From positions 1,955,001-2,019,000 of the forward strand of contig NZ_JAPENY010000002.1 in NCBI RefSeq assembly GCF_026341825.1: a DNA stretch of 64,000 nt, given 5' to 3'. Below are positions 17,348-25,704 of the stretch, piece by piece (within the stretch, counting starts at the first letter, position 1; the number at the start of each line of letters is the position of its first letter). The notes beneath the pieces were generated by a model. The model did no database searches. It saw only the letters and a list, made by a program, of their open reading frames with translations, and was not told the DNA's origin. The position numbers and the translations under genes are program-made. Source of the stretch: Streptomyces sp. NBC_00620. GTDB lineage: Bacteria; Actinomycetota; Actinomycetes; Streptomycetales; Streptomycetaceae.

Positions 17348-18112
17348 CTAGCCCTCCTCGCCCGCCGTATAGACGCCGAACGCAGCTCCCTGTGGATCCC
17401 GCACGACGGCGATCCGCCGGCTGGGCGACTGGGACATGGGCTCCATGAGCAGGTGGCCGCCCGCCTGGAGGGCCGCGTCCGCCGTGGCCTCCACGTTCTC
17501 GACGGCGAAGTAGGGCAGCCAGTGCGAGGGCACCTCGTGCGGGAACTTCTCGTCCATGGTCACCATGCCGCCGAAGTCGGCGCCGTCGACACCCCACTGC
17601 GTGTAGTGCTCGGAGGCGTTCACGGTCCAGCCGAACACCGTCGTGTAGAACTCCGTGACCCGGTCCGGGGCGCGGGTCAGCAGCTCCACCCAGCCGAGGG
17701 CGCCCGGAGCGTTGAACAGCCCCGCGCCGGGGAAGGACCGCGCCTGCCACAGCTGGAAGGCGGCGCCGCCCGGGTCGAAGGCGACCGCGAAACGGCCGAT
17801 GTCGAACACGTCCATCGGGCCGAGGACCACCGTGCCGCCGGCCGCCTGCACCGCTGCCACGGCGGCATCCGCGTCGGCCACGGCGAACGAGACGCTCCAG
17901 GCGACCGGCTGCGACTCCTGGTACAGCGGCGACAGGGCGGCGACCGCGGCATCACCGAGGTGCGCCACGGTGTAGCCGCCCGCCTCCTGGCGCGGGTCCG
18001 TCTCCGGGCGCCAGCCGAACAGGTCGGCGTAGAAGCGCTTGGCCGCTTCGAGATCGCTGGTCCCCAGCTCCGTCCAGCAGGGTCCGCCGGTCACCGGCCT
18101 GTCGAGCTTCAT
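17348..18112 (-). CDS. Two-domain VOC (glyoxalase/bleomycin-resistance fold) protein
   Basis: A 254-residue protein built of two vicinal-oxygen-chelate domains. The first starts PCWTELGTSDLEAAKRFYADLFGW, the second GWVELLTRAPDRVTEFYTTVFGW, and each ends with a DPQGAAFGVY-like strand. This tandem form is very common in Streptomyces, often annotated as a hydroxylase or glyoxalase, but with no tested role. Metal ligands are not clearly conserved, so catalysis is uncertain. It converges on the MarR gene with a 6-bp gap. Confidence 0.9.
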   Translation of the reverse strand: MKLDRPVTGGPCWTELGTSDLEAAKRFYADLFGWRPETDPRQEAGGYTVAHLGDAAVAALSPLYQESQPVAWSVSFAVADADAAVAAVQAAGGTVVLGPMDVFDIGRFAVAFDPGGAAFQLWQARSFPGAGLFNAPGALGWVELLTRAPDRVTEFYTTVFGWTVNASEHYTQWGVDGADFGGMVTMDEKFPHEVPSHWLPYFAVENVEATADAALQAGGHLLMEPMSQSPSRRIAVVRDPQGAAFGVYTAGEEG

Positions 18113-18154
18113 GAGGTTCCTTCCGCAGCGAGTCCCCTGAAAACGCTAGTCCCG

Positions 18155-18170
18155 GGCCGCTGCGGCGGCC
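18155..18170. terminator. Hairpin GGCCGC-TGCG-GCGGCC
   Basis: A perfect 6-4-6 hairpin between two minus-strand VOC genes. There is no T-tract; in high-GC actinobacteria such hairpins often still terminate. Confidence 0.4.
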
Positions 18171-18228
18171 ATCCGGGGCCCGGACCCGCGCCAGGGCGGA
18201 CGCAAGCGCGGCCGAGCGACGCCGGGCC

Positions 18229-18615
18229 TCAGGGCCGGTAACGCAACGGATGGTCCGCCGGGATCTCCACGACCGCGATCTCGGTGCCGTCCGGATCCGC
18301 GATCCACATCTCGATCAGCCCCCACGGCTCCTTCACCGGCGGCCGCAGGACCTCGACACCGGCGGCCGCCAGTTCCTCGTACGCCGCCGCCGCGTCCGCG
18401 ACCTGGAGCCACAGCTTGACCGCGGGGGACGGCGGGGTCTCGGAGCGGCCCGCGACCTCCAGGAAGCCGCCGCCGAGGAAGTAGACGGTGCCGCGTTCGG
18501 GTCCCGTACCGAACTCGCGGTAGACGGCGAGCCCCAGCTTCTCGCCGTAGAAGGCACGGGAGCGCTCCGGGTCGGTGGGGCGCAGAAGGGTTCGGCTGCT
18601 CAGTACATGCACCAT
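18229..18615 (-). CDS. Single-domain VOC-family protein
   Basis: A 128-residue protein with one VOC domain: SSRTLLRPTDPERSRAFYGEKLGLAVYREFG at the start, and WIADPDGTEIAVVEIP as the terminal metal-site strand that carries the conserved Glu. Proteins like this bind or modify small molecules. It lies 116 bp upstream of the tandem VOC gene on the same strand. ATG 18615 fits the family's usual length. Confidence 0.9.
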   Translation of the reverse strand: MVHVLSSRTLLRPTDPERSRAFYGEKLGLAVYREFGTGPERGTVYFLGGGFLEVAGRSETPPSPAVKLWLQVADAAAAYEELAAAGVEVLRPPVKEPWGLIEMWIADPDGTEIAVVEIPADHPLRYRP

Positions 18616-18684
18616 GCAGCCGCAGCCTAGGGGAGGGTTACGCTCGTTGGTGCCTGAGCCGCGCCACGAACGGAGAACCGCTCC

Positions 18685-19227
18685 ATGGACACCACCGCCT
18701 CCACCGGACTGACCTTCCGCGATGCCACCGACAGCGATGTGGACGCTCTGGTCGCGCTGATCGAGTCGGCGTACCGCGGGGACTCCAGCCGGGCGGGCTG
18801 GACCACGGAGGCCGACATCCTCGAAGGGCAGCGGATCGACCCCGAGGGCGTGCTCGCGGTCATCAAGTCACCGGACAGCCGGCTGCTGACCGTCGAGCGC
18901 GACGGTTCGGTCGTCGCCTGCTGCCAGCTCGAACACCGCGGTGACCACGCCTACTTCGGGATGTTCGCGGTCAGCCCCGCGCTCCAGGGTGCGGGCCTCG
19001 GCAAGGTGATCATCGCCGAGGCGGAGCGGCACGCGCGCGAGACCTGGGGCGTCGAGGAGATGCACATGACGGTGATCTCCGTACGCGAGGACCTCATCGC
19101 CTGGTACGAGCGGCGCGGCTACCGCCGTACGGGAAGGATGACGCCCTTCCCGTACGGCGACGAGCGCTTCGGCGTCCCGCAGCGCGACGACCTGCAGTTC
19201 GAGCTGCTGGTCAAGCCGCTCGGATAA
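18685..19227 (+). CDS. GNAT-family N-acetyltransferase
   Basis: A 180-residue acetyltransferase. FAVSPALQGAGLGKVIIAEAE is motif A with the Q-x-x-G-x-G acetyl-CoA pyrophosphate loop, and LIAWYERRGYRRTGRMTPFP is the motif B/C-terminal strand. The N-terminal LTFRDATDSDVDALVALIESAYRG is a typical GNAT opening. The acceptor cannot be told. ATG 18685 fits, with GGAG upstream in GAACGGAGAACCGCTCC. Confidence 0.92.
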   Translation: MDTTASTGLTFRDATDSDVDALVALIESAYRGDSSRAGWTTEADILEGQRIDPEGVLAVIKSPDSRLLTVERDGSVVACCQLEHRGDHAYFGMFAVSPALQGAGLGKVIIAEAERHARETWGVEEMHMTVISVREDLIAWYERRGYRRTGRMTPFPYGDERFGVPQRDDLQFELLVKPLG

Positions 19228-19256
19228 TCGTTACGGCAGTTGTGCCGATCATCAGG

Positions 19257-19940
19257 TCACGCGGTGAAGCGGCCAGTGCGCTTGATCTCGGGATAGTCGG
19301 TGGTCGCGCCGTCCAGTTGCAGGGCGCGCACCAACCGCAGCTGGTCCTGGGTGTTCACCACCCAGCCGATGATCCGCAGGTCGGCCTTGCGGGCGTGCTC
19401 CACGACCTCCAGGGTCAGCCGGCGGATGTTGAGGCAGACGGTCGCGGCGCCGACGTCCACGGCGCGGTCCACGACGTCGGTGCCGTACCGGCTGGCGATC
19501 AGCGCGGTGCGGACGCCGGGCACGAGTCGGGTGATCTCGTCGACCGCCTCGTCGTGGAACGAGGACACCTCGACCCGTCCGACCAGGTCCCGCCGGTGCA
19601 TGACCTCGGCCAGAACCCGTGCCGCCGCCACGTCCTTGATCTCGGCCTGGATCGGCGTCGGGATGGCGTCAAGCACCTCCTCGAAGACGGGAACGCGCTC
19701 ACCGCGCCCCGCGTCCAGCGCGCGCAGCTCGCCGAGTGTCTTCTCGGCGATCGGCCCCGACCCGTCGGTCGTACGGTCCACTTCGGCGTCGTGCATGACG
19801 ACGAGGGCGCCGTCCTTGCTCAGATGCAGATCGAGTTCGATCAGGTCGAGGCCCGCCTGTTGGGCGGCGATGAAGGAACGGAGGGTGTTCTCGGGTTCGA
19901 CACCCATCACTCCGCGGTGACCGATGGTGAGGAAGTTCAA
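19257..19940 (-). CDS. Glycerophosphodiester phosphodiesterase
   Basis: A 227-residue GDPD TIM-barrel enzyme that hydrolyses glycerophosphodiesters to glycerol-3-phosphate and an alcohol. The catalytic IGHRG, then EPENTLRSF and ELDLHLSKDGALVVMHD give the active-site His pair and calcium ligands, and the barrel closes with VNTQDQLRLVRALQLDGATTDYPE. Family members normally begin at this point with (M)NFLTIGHRG, and the only start codon there is TTG at 19940; the upstream frame is Arg/Pro-rich and not family-like. The absence of a signal peptide implies a cytoplasmic enzyme. Confidence 0.9.
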   Translation of the reverse strand: MNFLTIGHRGVMGVEPENTLRSFIAAQQAGLDLIELDLHLSKDGALVVMHDAEVDRTTDGSGPIAEKTLGELRALDAGRGERVPVFEEVLDAIPTPIQAEIKDVAAARVLAEVMHRRDLVGRVEVSSFHDEAVDEITRLVPGVRTALIASRYGTDVVDRAVDVGAATVCLNIRRLTLEVVEHARKADLRIIGWVVNTQDQLRLVRALQLDGATTDYPEIKRTGRFTA

Positions 19941-20329
19941 GACGTGACTCGCTTCCGTCGACGGCGGCTCGGCTCGCGCGTGGTTCCGACGGCGGCGCCC
20001 ACGCGGCAAGGCCGCAGCCTAATGGCCCTGCCGTGTGATGTACCCGCTCGTACGCGGGCCAAAGGGCCCGTCGGTCAGGGCGGACACGCCTCGCGCCGCC
20101 GACCCGGGTCACTCTGCGGTGGGCGAGTCCCGGCGGGGGTTGACCCGGAGCGAAGTCCTCGCGCCGTCTCGTGGTCCATAGCCGAAGTGAGCGTCCTTAC
20201 GGTTTCCGGCAGGAAAAAGAGCGGTGAAGGAGGGGGTGCGCAGGATAATGTCCCGAGTTCCCACTTGTGGGAAGGAACTCCGAACGCATACGGTGTTCAT
20301 ACGCGAGGTTCTCCTGTGGAGGGTGGGAC
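19941..20329. other. Long intergenic region between GDPD and DUF6421 genes
   Basis: Divergent 389-bp non-coding stretch. It holds a perfect hairpin at 20258-20273 and a GATAAT-like -10 at 20244-20249 on the plus strand for the DUF6421 gene. No convincing small gene was seen. Confidence 0.6.
20258..20273 (+). promoter_or_regulatory. Inverted repeat TTCCCAC-TT-GTGGGAA
   Basis: A perfect 7-2-7 inverted repeat, nested with GAGTTCC (20255-20261) and GGAACTC (20274-20280), about 57 bases before the DUF6421 start and just after a GATAAT-like -10. It could be an operator or an mRNA leader hairpin. Confidence 0.45.
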
Positions 20330-21727
20330 ATGACGGAAATTCTTGTGCGGGTAGGTGCGGAGGGACAGGTTCCTCCCGTGGCCAGGGTGGTGGATCATCC
20401 GGCATGGCCCGTCCTCAAGGATGCCGTGGAGGAGATCCGGCCGTGGCAGGCCAAGGACGGCTCCATCGACTTCGACGCCGAGGGCGCGCCGGACACCTCC
20501 GACGCCGATCTGGCCGTACGCCGTGCCGTGGACGCGATCGAGCGGCTCGCCCCGCTGCTGCCCCACGACGCCGCCTATCACGAGGCGCTCGTGAAGGACC
20601 TGCGCCGCTGGGCCGACGGGGGCTTCAAGGTGCCCGACTTCCTCGACTCGCTGCTGGCCTTCCAGCCCGCCGCGCACCGCGAGGACGGCCTCCAGCACCT
20701 GGTCGTCTTCCCGATGTACACACAGAACGGCAACCCCGACCGCAACTTCGAAGCGGTCGTGCTGCGCATGGTGTGGCCGGACTGGCTGGCCGAGCTGGAG
20801 CGCACCCGCTACGACAACCCGCTGTTCTGCGGTATCACCTTCGAGGACTTCACCGCCGGATACGACACCAACTCGGCCGTCCTCTTCCCGGAGACCATCG
20901 CGGTGCGCGAGGCGCCCGAGCGCTTCTCCTGGGGCGGCATCTTCTGCGACCGCGAGGCCGCCCGCTTCCGCGCCGTCACCGAAGCCGCCGTGGACACCCT
21001 CGGTCTGGAACTGCCCGAGGACATCGCCGCGATGGTCGACGACCAGGAGCGCTGCGAGCAGGCCTTCGTGCTCTGGGACATGGTCCACGACCGCACCCAC
21101 AGCCATGGCGACCTGCCCTTCGACCCGTTCATGATCAAACAGCGCCAGCCGTTCTGGATGTACGGCCTGGAGGAGCTGCGCTGCGACCTCACCGCCTTCA
21201 AGGAGGCCGTGAAACTGGAGGCCGACGGCTTCCCGCAGGGCCGCGACGTGCAGTACGCGGTGCTCTTCGACCGGATGTTCCGCTTCCCGGTCACCGGCGA
21301 GCGGGTCCGCAACTACGACGGCCTCGGCGGCCAGCTGCTCTTCGCCTACCTGCACAAGCACGACGTCGTCCGCTGGACCGACAACAAGCTGCACATCGAC
21401 TGGCAGCGCGCCCCGCAGGTCACCAACGAGCTGTGCGCCGAGATCGAGGACCTCTACCGGGCCGGCATCGACCGCCCCAAGCTCGTCCACTGGTTCAAGG
21501 CCTACGAGCTGGTCGCCACCTACCTCGCCCCGCACCCGGGCTCCCGCTGGGCCAAGGGCCCGGACGCCCTGGACCTCACCCTGCCTCCGCGAAAGCTCGT
21601 GGACGACGTGCTTCCGGACGAGTTTCCCCTGAGCATGTTCTATGAGGCGCTCGCCAAGAAGCTGAAGCATGTGATCGCCTCCACCAAGGGCATCACAGCG
21701 GCGAGCGCCGAGCGGGCCGCCGCGTGA
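20330..21727 (+). CDS. DUF6421-family protein (unknown function; possible gluzincin-like motif)
   Basis: A 465-residue cytoplasmic protein I recognise as the Streptomyces-conserved DUF6421 family. No function is established to my knowledge. Notable is MVHDRTHSHGD (His253, Asp254, His257, His259) followed about 20 residues later by LEELRCDLTAF (Glu281, Glu282, Arg284, Asp286). The HxxxHxH ... EExRxD spacing is reminiscent of M49-type zinc peptidases, where a His pair and a later Glu bind zinc; this is my inference only. Conserved aromatic blocks (FWMYGLEEL, MFRFPVTGERVRNYDGLGGQ) suggest a real enzyme. ATG 20330 has GGAGGG upstream. It leads a five-gene co-directional set. Confidence 0.85.
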   Translation: MTEILVRVGAEGQVPPVARVVDHPAWPVLKDAVEEIRPWQAKDGSIDFDAEGAPDTSDADLAVRRAVDAIERLAPLLPHDAAYHEALVKDLRRWADGGFKVPDFLDSLLAFQPAAHREDGLQHLVVFPMYTQNGNPDRNFEAVVLRMVWPDWLAELERTRYDNPLFCGITFEDFTAGYDTNSAVLFPETIAVREAPERFSWGGIFCDREAARFRAVTEAAVDTLGLELPEDIAAMVDDQERCEQAFVLWDMVHDRTHSHGDLPFDPFMIKQRQPFWMYGLEELRCDLTAFKEAVKLEADGFPQGRDVQYAVLFDRMFRFPVTGERVRNYDGLGGQLLFAYLHKHDVVRWTDNKLHIDWQRAPQVTNELCAEIEDLYRAGIDRPKLVHWFKAYELVATYLAPHPGSRWAKGPDALDLTLPPRKLVDDVLPDEFPLSMFYEALAKKLKHVIASTKGITAASAERAAA

Positions 21728-21762
21728 GCGCCCGTGTCCAGCACGCTCAGGAGGCGAGGACC

Positions 21763-22521
21763 ATGTCCGACGGGAATGGCAACGGAGCACTGAGCGGAGC
21801 GGTGATCGCGGTCGCGGGTGCCGGAGGCCCCGCGGGCCGCGCGACGCTGCTGCGGCTCGCCGAGGCGGGCGCGACGGTCGTCGGCTCGGACAACGACCCC
21901 GAGCGTCTCGCGGAGGCCGTGGACGCGGCCCGCTACGCCTACGGAGGCGCCACCGTCGTCGGCGACACGGTCGACCTGCTCGACCTGGACTCGACCCACG
22001 ACTGGGCCACCCGCATCGAGAAGGACTTCGGCCGCGTCGACGGCCTGGTCCACCTCGTCGGCGGCTGGCGCGGCAGCGAGACCTTCACCAAGACGGTTCT
22101 CGACGACTGGGACCTGCTCGAACTGCTGCTCATCCGCACCGTGCAGCACACCTCCCTCGCCTTCCACGAGGCGCTGCAGCGCAGCGAGCGCGGCCGGTAC
22201 GTCCTGACCAGCGCCGCCGGGGCGAGCAAGCCCACCGCGGGCAACGCGGCCTATGCCGCGGCCAAGGCCGCCGCCGAGGCCTGGACGCTGGCCATGGCGG
22301 ACTACTTCCGCAAGGCCGGGGGCGAGCAGGGGCCGACCTCCGCTGCTGCCATCCTGGTCGTCAAGGCACTGGTGCACGACGCGATGCGCGCCGAGCGCCC
22401 GAACGCGAAGTTCGCGGGCTTCACGGACGTCAAGGAGCTGGCCGACGCCATCGCCGGCGTCTGGGACAAGCCCGCCGGTGAAGTGAACGGAAAACGTCTG
22501 TGGCTGACCGAGAAGCCGTGA
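21763..22521 (+). CDS. Short-chain dehydrogenase/reductase
   Basis: A 252-residue NAD(P)-dependent SDR. The cofactor loop is GAGGPAGRATLLRLAEAG, and the catalytic Tyr164-x3-Lys168 appears in NAAYAAAKAAAEAW, with Ser in LTSAAGASKPT. ATG 21763 has AGGAGG upstream; a GTG at 21724 overlapping the DUF6421 stop is also in frame and would couple the genes. Its 3' end overlaps the next gene by GTGA. Within the cluster it could reduce a keto or oxidise a hydroxyl group made or used by the threonine-aldolase-like neighbour. The substrate is unknown. Confidence 0.9.
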   Translation: MSDGNGNGALSGAVIAVAGAGGPAGRATLLRLAEAGATVVGSDNDPERLAEAVDAARYAYGGATVVGDTVDLLDLDSTHDWATRIEKDFGRVDGLVHLVGGWRGSETFTKTVLDDWDLLELLLIRTVQHTSLAFHEALQRSERGRYVLTSAAGASKPTAGNAAYAAAKAAAEAWTLAMADYFRKAGGEQGPTSAAAILVVKALVHDAMRAERPNAKFAGFTDVKELADAIAGVWDKPAGEVNGKRLWLTEKP

Positions 22522-23588
22522 ACCCTCCCAGGACCGACGCCCGGCGTCACCACGACCCGGCCGTCCGTGGATTCGCCAGCGACAACTACGCGGGGGCCCA
22601 CCCCGAGGTGCTCGCCGCCCTGGCCCTGGCCAACGGCGGGCACCAGGTCGCGTACGGCGAGGACGACTACACGGCCAACCTCCAGTCGGTCATCCGCAGC
22701 CACTTCGGTGCCACGGCGGAGGCCTTCCCGGTCTTCAACGGCACCGGCGCGAACGTGGTCGCGCTGCAGGCCGTCACCGACCGCTGGGGCGCGGTGATCT
22801 GCGCGGAGAGCGCGCACATCAACGTCGACGAGGGCGGCGCCCCCGAGCGCATGGGCGGTCTCAAGCTGCTCACGGTGCCCACCCCCGACGGCAAGCTCAC
22901 CCCCGAGCTGATCGACCGGCAGGCGTACGGCTGGGACGACGAGCACCGCGCGATGCCGCAGGTCGTCTCGATCACCCAGAGCACCGAACTGGGCACCCTC
23001 TACACGCCCGAGGAGATCCGCGCGATCTGCGACCACGCCCACGCGCACGGGATGAAGGTGCACCTGGACGGGTCCCGGATATCCAACGCGGCCGCCTCCC
23101 TGGACGTCCCCATGCGGACGTTCACCAACGCGGTCGGCGTCGACATTCTCTCCCTGGGCGGGACGAAGAACGGCGCGCTGTTCGGTGAGGCCGTCGTCGT
23201 CCTCAACCCCGACGCCGTCAGCCACATGAAGCACCTGCGCAAGCTGTCGATGCAGCTCGCCTCCAAGATGCGTTTCGTCTCCGTGCAGTTGGAGGCGCTG
23301 CTCGCCAAGGACCTGTGGCTGCGCAACGCCCGGCACTCCAACGAGATGGCTCAGCGGCTGGCCGAGGGCGTGCGCGCGGTGCACGGCGTGGAGATCCTCT
23401 ACCCGGTGCAGGCCAACGCGGTCTTCGCACGCCTTCCGCACGACGTGAGCGAGCGCCTGCAGAAGCGCTACCGCTTCTACTTCTGGGACGAGAGCGCGGG
23501 TGACGTCCGCTGGATGTGCGCCTTCGACACGACCGAGGACGACGTCGACGGTTTCGTGGCGGCGCTCAAGGAGGAGATGGCGCACTAG
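22518..23588 (+). CDS. Threonine-aldolase/beta-eliminating lyase family PLP enzyme
   Basis: A 356-residue fold-type I PLP enzyme of the threonine aldolase family. FASDNYAGAHPEVLAALALANGGH is the classic N-terminus, VHLDGSRISNAAASL holds the PLP-pyridine Asp, and SLGGTKNGALFGE carries the Schiff-base Lys217. It would cleave beta-hydroxy amino acids to glycine plus an aldehyde, or do a related elimination. The GTG at 22518 overlapping the SDR stop (GTGA) is preferred; GTG 22500 is a longer alternative. The coupling to an SDR is interesting since the SDR could handle the aldehyde. The true substrate is not known. Confidence 0.92.
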   Translation: MNPPRTDARRHHDPAVRGFASDNYAGAHPEVLAALALANGGHQVAYGEDDYTANLQSVIRSHFGATAEAFPVFNGTGANVVALQAVTDRWGAVICAESAHINVDEGGAPERMGGLKLLTVPTPDGKLTPELIDRQAYGWDDEHRAMPQVVSITQSTELGTLYTPEEIRAICDHAHAHGMKVHLDGSRISNAAASLDVPMRTFTNAVGVDILSLGGTKNGALFGEAVVVLNPDAVSHMKHLRKLSMQLASKMRFVSVQLEALLAKDLWLRNARHSNEMAQRLAEGVRAVHGVEILYPVQANAVFARLPHDVSERLQKRYRFYFWDESAGDVRWMCAFDTTEDDVDGFVAALKEEMAH

Positions 23589-23612
23589 CGAGCTGACACG
23601 GTGTGCATAGAT

Positions 23613-23654
23613 ATACGGCCGACCGAAAAGTCATTGACTCTCGGTCGGCCGTAT
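23613..23654. terminator. Perfect 14-bp inverted repeat between lyase and transglutaminase genes
   Basis: ATACGGCCGACCGA (23613-23626) and its exact complement TCGGTCGGCCGTAT (23641-23654) flank a 14-base loop. It sits 24 bases after the lyase stop and 17 before the transglutaminase start. It may terminate or attenuate read-through, stabilise the upstream mRNA, or be an operator for the last two genes. Confidence 0.6.
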
Positions 23655-23671
23655 TCCTATGCTCTGCGACC

Positions 23672-24265
23672 ATGGAGCTGATCCAGGAAACCCCTGACCT
23701 GTCCGCCTACTTGGCCGCGGACGAGGCCATCGACCACCATCATCCGCTGGTGCGGGAGACGGCCGCGCGGCTCGCGAAGGGTGCGGCCGACTCGTATGAC
23801 TATGCGCGGGCGGCCTATGGATTCGTGCGCGACACCATTCCCCACTCGCAGGACGCCGGTGATCCGCGCGTCACCTGGCGCGCCTCCGACGTCCTGGAGC
23901 AGTGCACCGGCATCTGTCACGCCAAGGCGCACGCGCTGACCGCGCTGCTGCGGGCGGAGGACATCCCGACCGCCCTGTGCTACCAGTCGCTGGCGCACGA
24001 CGACGGCGCCGGACATGTCGTGCACGGCCTGGTCGCCGTCCGGTTCAACGGGGCCTGGCATCGGCAGGACTGCCGCGGGAACAAGCCCGGCGTCGACGCG
24101 CGGTTCTCGCTCGACGGCGAGCGCCTTGCCTGGATCCCCGACCCGGAGTCCAATGAGATGGACTACCCGGTACTGTATGCTGAACCTCATCCGGCCGTTC
24201 TGCGCGCACTCAAAGGCGCCCCCGACCGGCCGCACTTGTGGAAGACGCTCCCCACCGCACTCTGA
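23672..24265 (+). CDS. Transglutaminase-like cysteine protease/amidase family protein
   Basis: A 197-residue protein of the bacterial transglutaminase-like superfamily. The catalytic Cys is in CTGICHAKAHALTALLRA (Cys82), the His in GAGHVVHGLVAVRF (His118 region) and the Asp in WHRQDCRGN, giving the Cys-His-Asp triad in order. It lacks a signal peptide, so it works in the cytoplasm. Members act as proteases, amidases or cross-linkers. ATG 23672 is the family-like start; a longer frame would read through the inverted repeat. It is 13 bp from the B3/B4 gene. Confidence 0.88.
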   Translation: MELIQETPDLSAYLAADEAIDHHHPLVRETAARLAKGAADSYDYARAAYGFVRDTIPHSQDAGDPRVTWRASDVLEQCTGICHAKAHALTALLRAEDIPTALCYQSLAHDDGAGHVVHGLVAVRFNGAWHRQDCRGNKPGVDARFSLDGERLAWIPDPESNEMDYPVLYAEPHPAVLRALKGAPDRPHLWKTLPTAL

Positions 24266-24278
24266 GGCCAGGCAGACG

Positions 24279-24971
24279 ATGACTCTCACGCTCACCGTGT
24301 CCGACGAGGTGCGCGCCCTCGCGCCCGGATTCACGCACGTCGCCATCGAGGCGTACGGACTCGTCAACGGACCCAGTACCGAAGGGACTTCGGCGCTCCT
24401 GGACGACGCGGCCCGCCGTCTGGCCGTACGACTGGACGGTCGCGCTCCGCACGAGGACCCGCACATGGCGGCCTGGCGGGAGACCTACACGGCGTTCGGC
24501 TCCAAGCCCTCGCGGACGCGCAACTCGGCGGAGGCGCTGGCCAAACGGGCCCTCTCGGACGCCGGACTGCCCCGGATCAACGTGCTCGTCGACGTCTACA
24601 ACGCCATCAGCGTCGCCCACCTGATCCCCGTCGGCGGTGAGGATGCCGACCATATCCAGGGCGGGATGCGCCTCGTGCGCGCCACGGGTGAGGAGGACTT
24701 CGTGACCGTCGCGGGCGGCGAGGAGGCCGTCGAACACCCCGACGCGGGCGAGGTGGTGTGGCGCGACGACGCCGGCGTGACCTGCCGCCGCTGGAACTGG
24801 CGCCAGGGGCCGCGCACGCGGCTCACGGAGGAATCGGCCTCCGCGGTCTTCCTGCTGGAGAGCCTGGCGCCGATGCCGGTCGCCGACGTCGAGCGGGCGG
24901 GAGCCGAACTCGCCGAACTCCTGGAGAAGTTCAGCCCCGGGGCGCGGATCACCGTCCACGCCCCGGAGTGA
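24279..24971 (+). CDS. Stand-alone B3/B4 tRNA-binding-domain protein
   Basis: A 230-residue protein matching the B3/B4 domain of phenylalanyl-tRNA synthetase beta: AFGSKPSRTRNSAEALAKRAL, then INVLVDVYNAISVAHLIPVGGEDADHI and a C-terminal CRRWNWRQGPRTRLTEES. In PheRS the domain contributes to editing of mischarged tRNA; free-standing forms may act on aminoacyl-tRNA or other amino-acid adducts. ATG 24279 fits; the 13-bp gap puts it in an operon with the transglutaminase-like gene. With the PLP lyase and SDR this suggests a role in amino-acid quality control or repair, which is inference. Confidence 0.88.
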   Translation: MTLTLTVSDEVRALAPGFTHVAIEAYGLVNGPSTEGTSALLDDAARRLAVRLDGRAPHEDPHMAAWRETYTAFGSKPSRTRNSAEALAKRALSDAGLPRINVLVDVYNAISVAHLIPVGGEDADHIQGGMRLVRATGEEDFVTVAGGEEAVEHPDAGEVVWRDDAGVTCRRWNWRQGPRTRLTEESASAVFLLESLAPMPVADVERAGAELAELLEKFSPGARITVHAPE

Positions 24972-24975
24972 CGAT

Positions 24976-25704
24976 TCAGCGTGCCTCGGCTGCCTTCACC
25001 TCTTCGGGGGTCGGCGCTGTGCCGCCGAGGTGCGCGGGCATCCACCATGTGTCGTCCGGACCCTTGGGCCGCACGGGATAGGCGCGCTGCGCGGCTTCGA
25101 GGAGCTCCTGTACCTGGTCGCGCAGCCGCCGGGTGATCGCCCCCGCGTACTGGTCCTTCGGGGCCTCGACCGGCTCGCCGACCCGGATGGTGATCGGGAT
25201 GTGGCTGCGCTTGAAGTTGCGCGGGCGGCCCTTGGTCCACAGGCGCTGGGTGCCCCACACGGCCATCGGGATCAGCGGGACACCGGCCTCCTGGGCCATG
25301 CGTGCCGCACCCGACTTGAAGCTCTTCAGCGTGAACGACTGCGAGATGGTGGCCTCGGGGAAGACACCGATGATCTCGCCGGCGCGCAGCGACTCCAGCG
25401 CGTGGGCATAGGCCGTCTCGCCCTGCTTCCGGTCCACCGGGATGTGCTTCATGCCCCGCATCAGCGGACCGGAGATCTTGTGCCGGAAGACCGACTCCTT
25501 CGCCATGAAGCGGACGAGGCGCTTCTGCGGCAGGGCGGCCAGACCGTCGAAGATGAAGTCCAGATAGCCGATGTGGTTACTGACCAGCACGGCGCCGCCC
25601 GAGCGCGGAATGTTCTCCGATCCCTTGCAGTCGATCTTGAGGTCCCAGGCCTTGAACAACGTTTGGGCGAGACCGACGACGGGACGGTAGACAAGCTCTG
25701 CCAT
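24976..25704 (-). CDS. 1-acylglycerol-3-phosphate O-acyltransferase (PlsC family)
   Basis: A 242-residue membrane-associated acyltransferase. SNHIGYLDFIF is motif I (H-x4-D), the FPEATIS motif III variant has Ala where Gly is usual, and VPLIPMAVWGTQRLW is motif IV. It would transfer an acyl chain to lysophosphatidic acid in phospholipid synthesis, or to a related lipid. ATG 25704 is the usual family start (MAELVYRPVVGLAQTLFKAW). It converges with the B3/B4 gene with a 4-bp gap and has no operon partner. Confidence 0.92.
   Translation of the reverse strand: MAELVYRPVVGLAQTLFKAWDLKIDCKGSENIPRSGGAVLVSNHIGYLDFIFDGLAALPQKRLVRFMAKESVFRHKISGPLMRGMKHIPVDRKQGETAYAHALESLRAGEIIGVFPEATISQSFTLKSFKSGAARMAQEAGVPLIPMAVWGTQRLWTKGRPRNFKRSHIPITIRVGEPVEAPKDQYAGAITRRLRDQVQELLEAAQRAYPVRPKGPDDTWWMPAHLGGTAPTPEEVKAAEAR

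Noticed and set aside
20297..21790. 497-residue minus-strand frame opposite DUF6421
   Set aside because: It lies entirely antisense to the DUF6421 gene, has no family-like motif and lacks the codon bias of a real gene.
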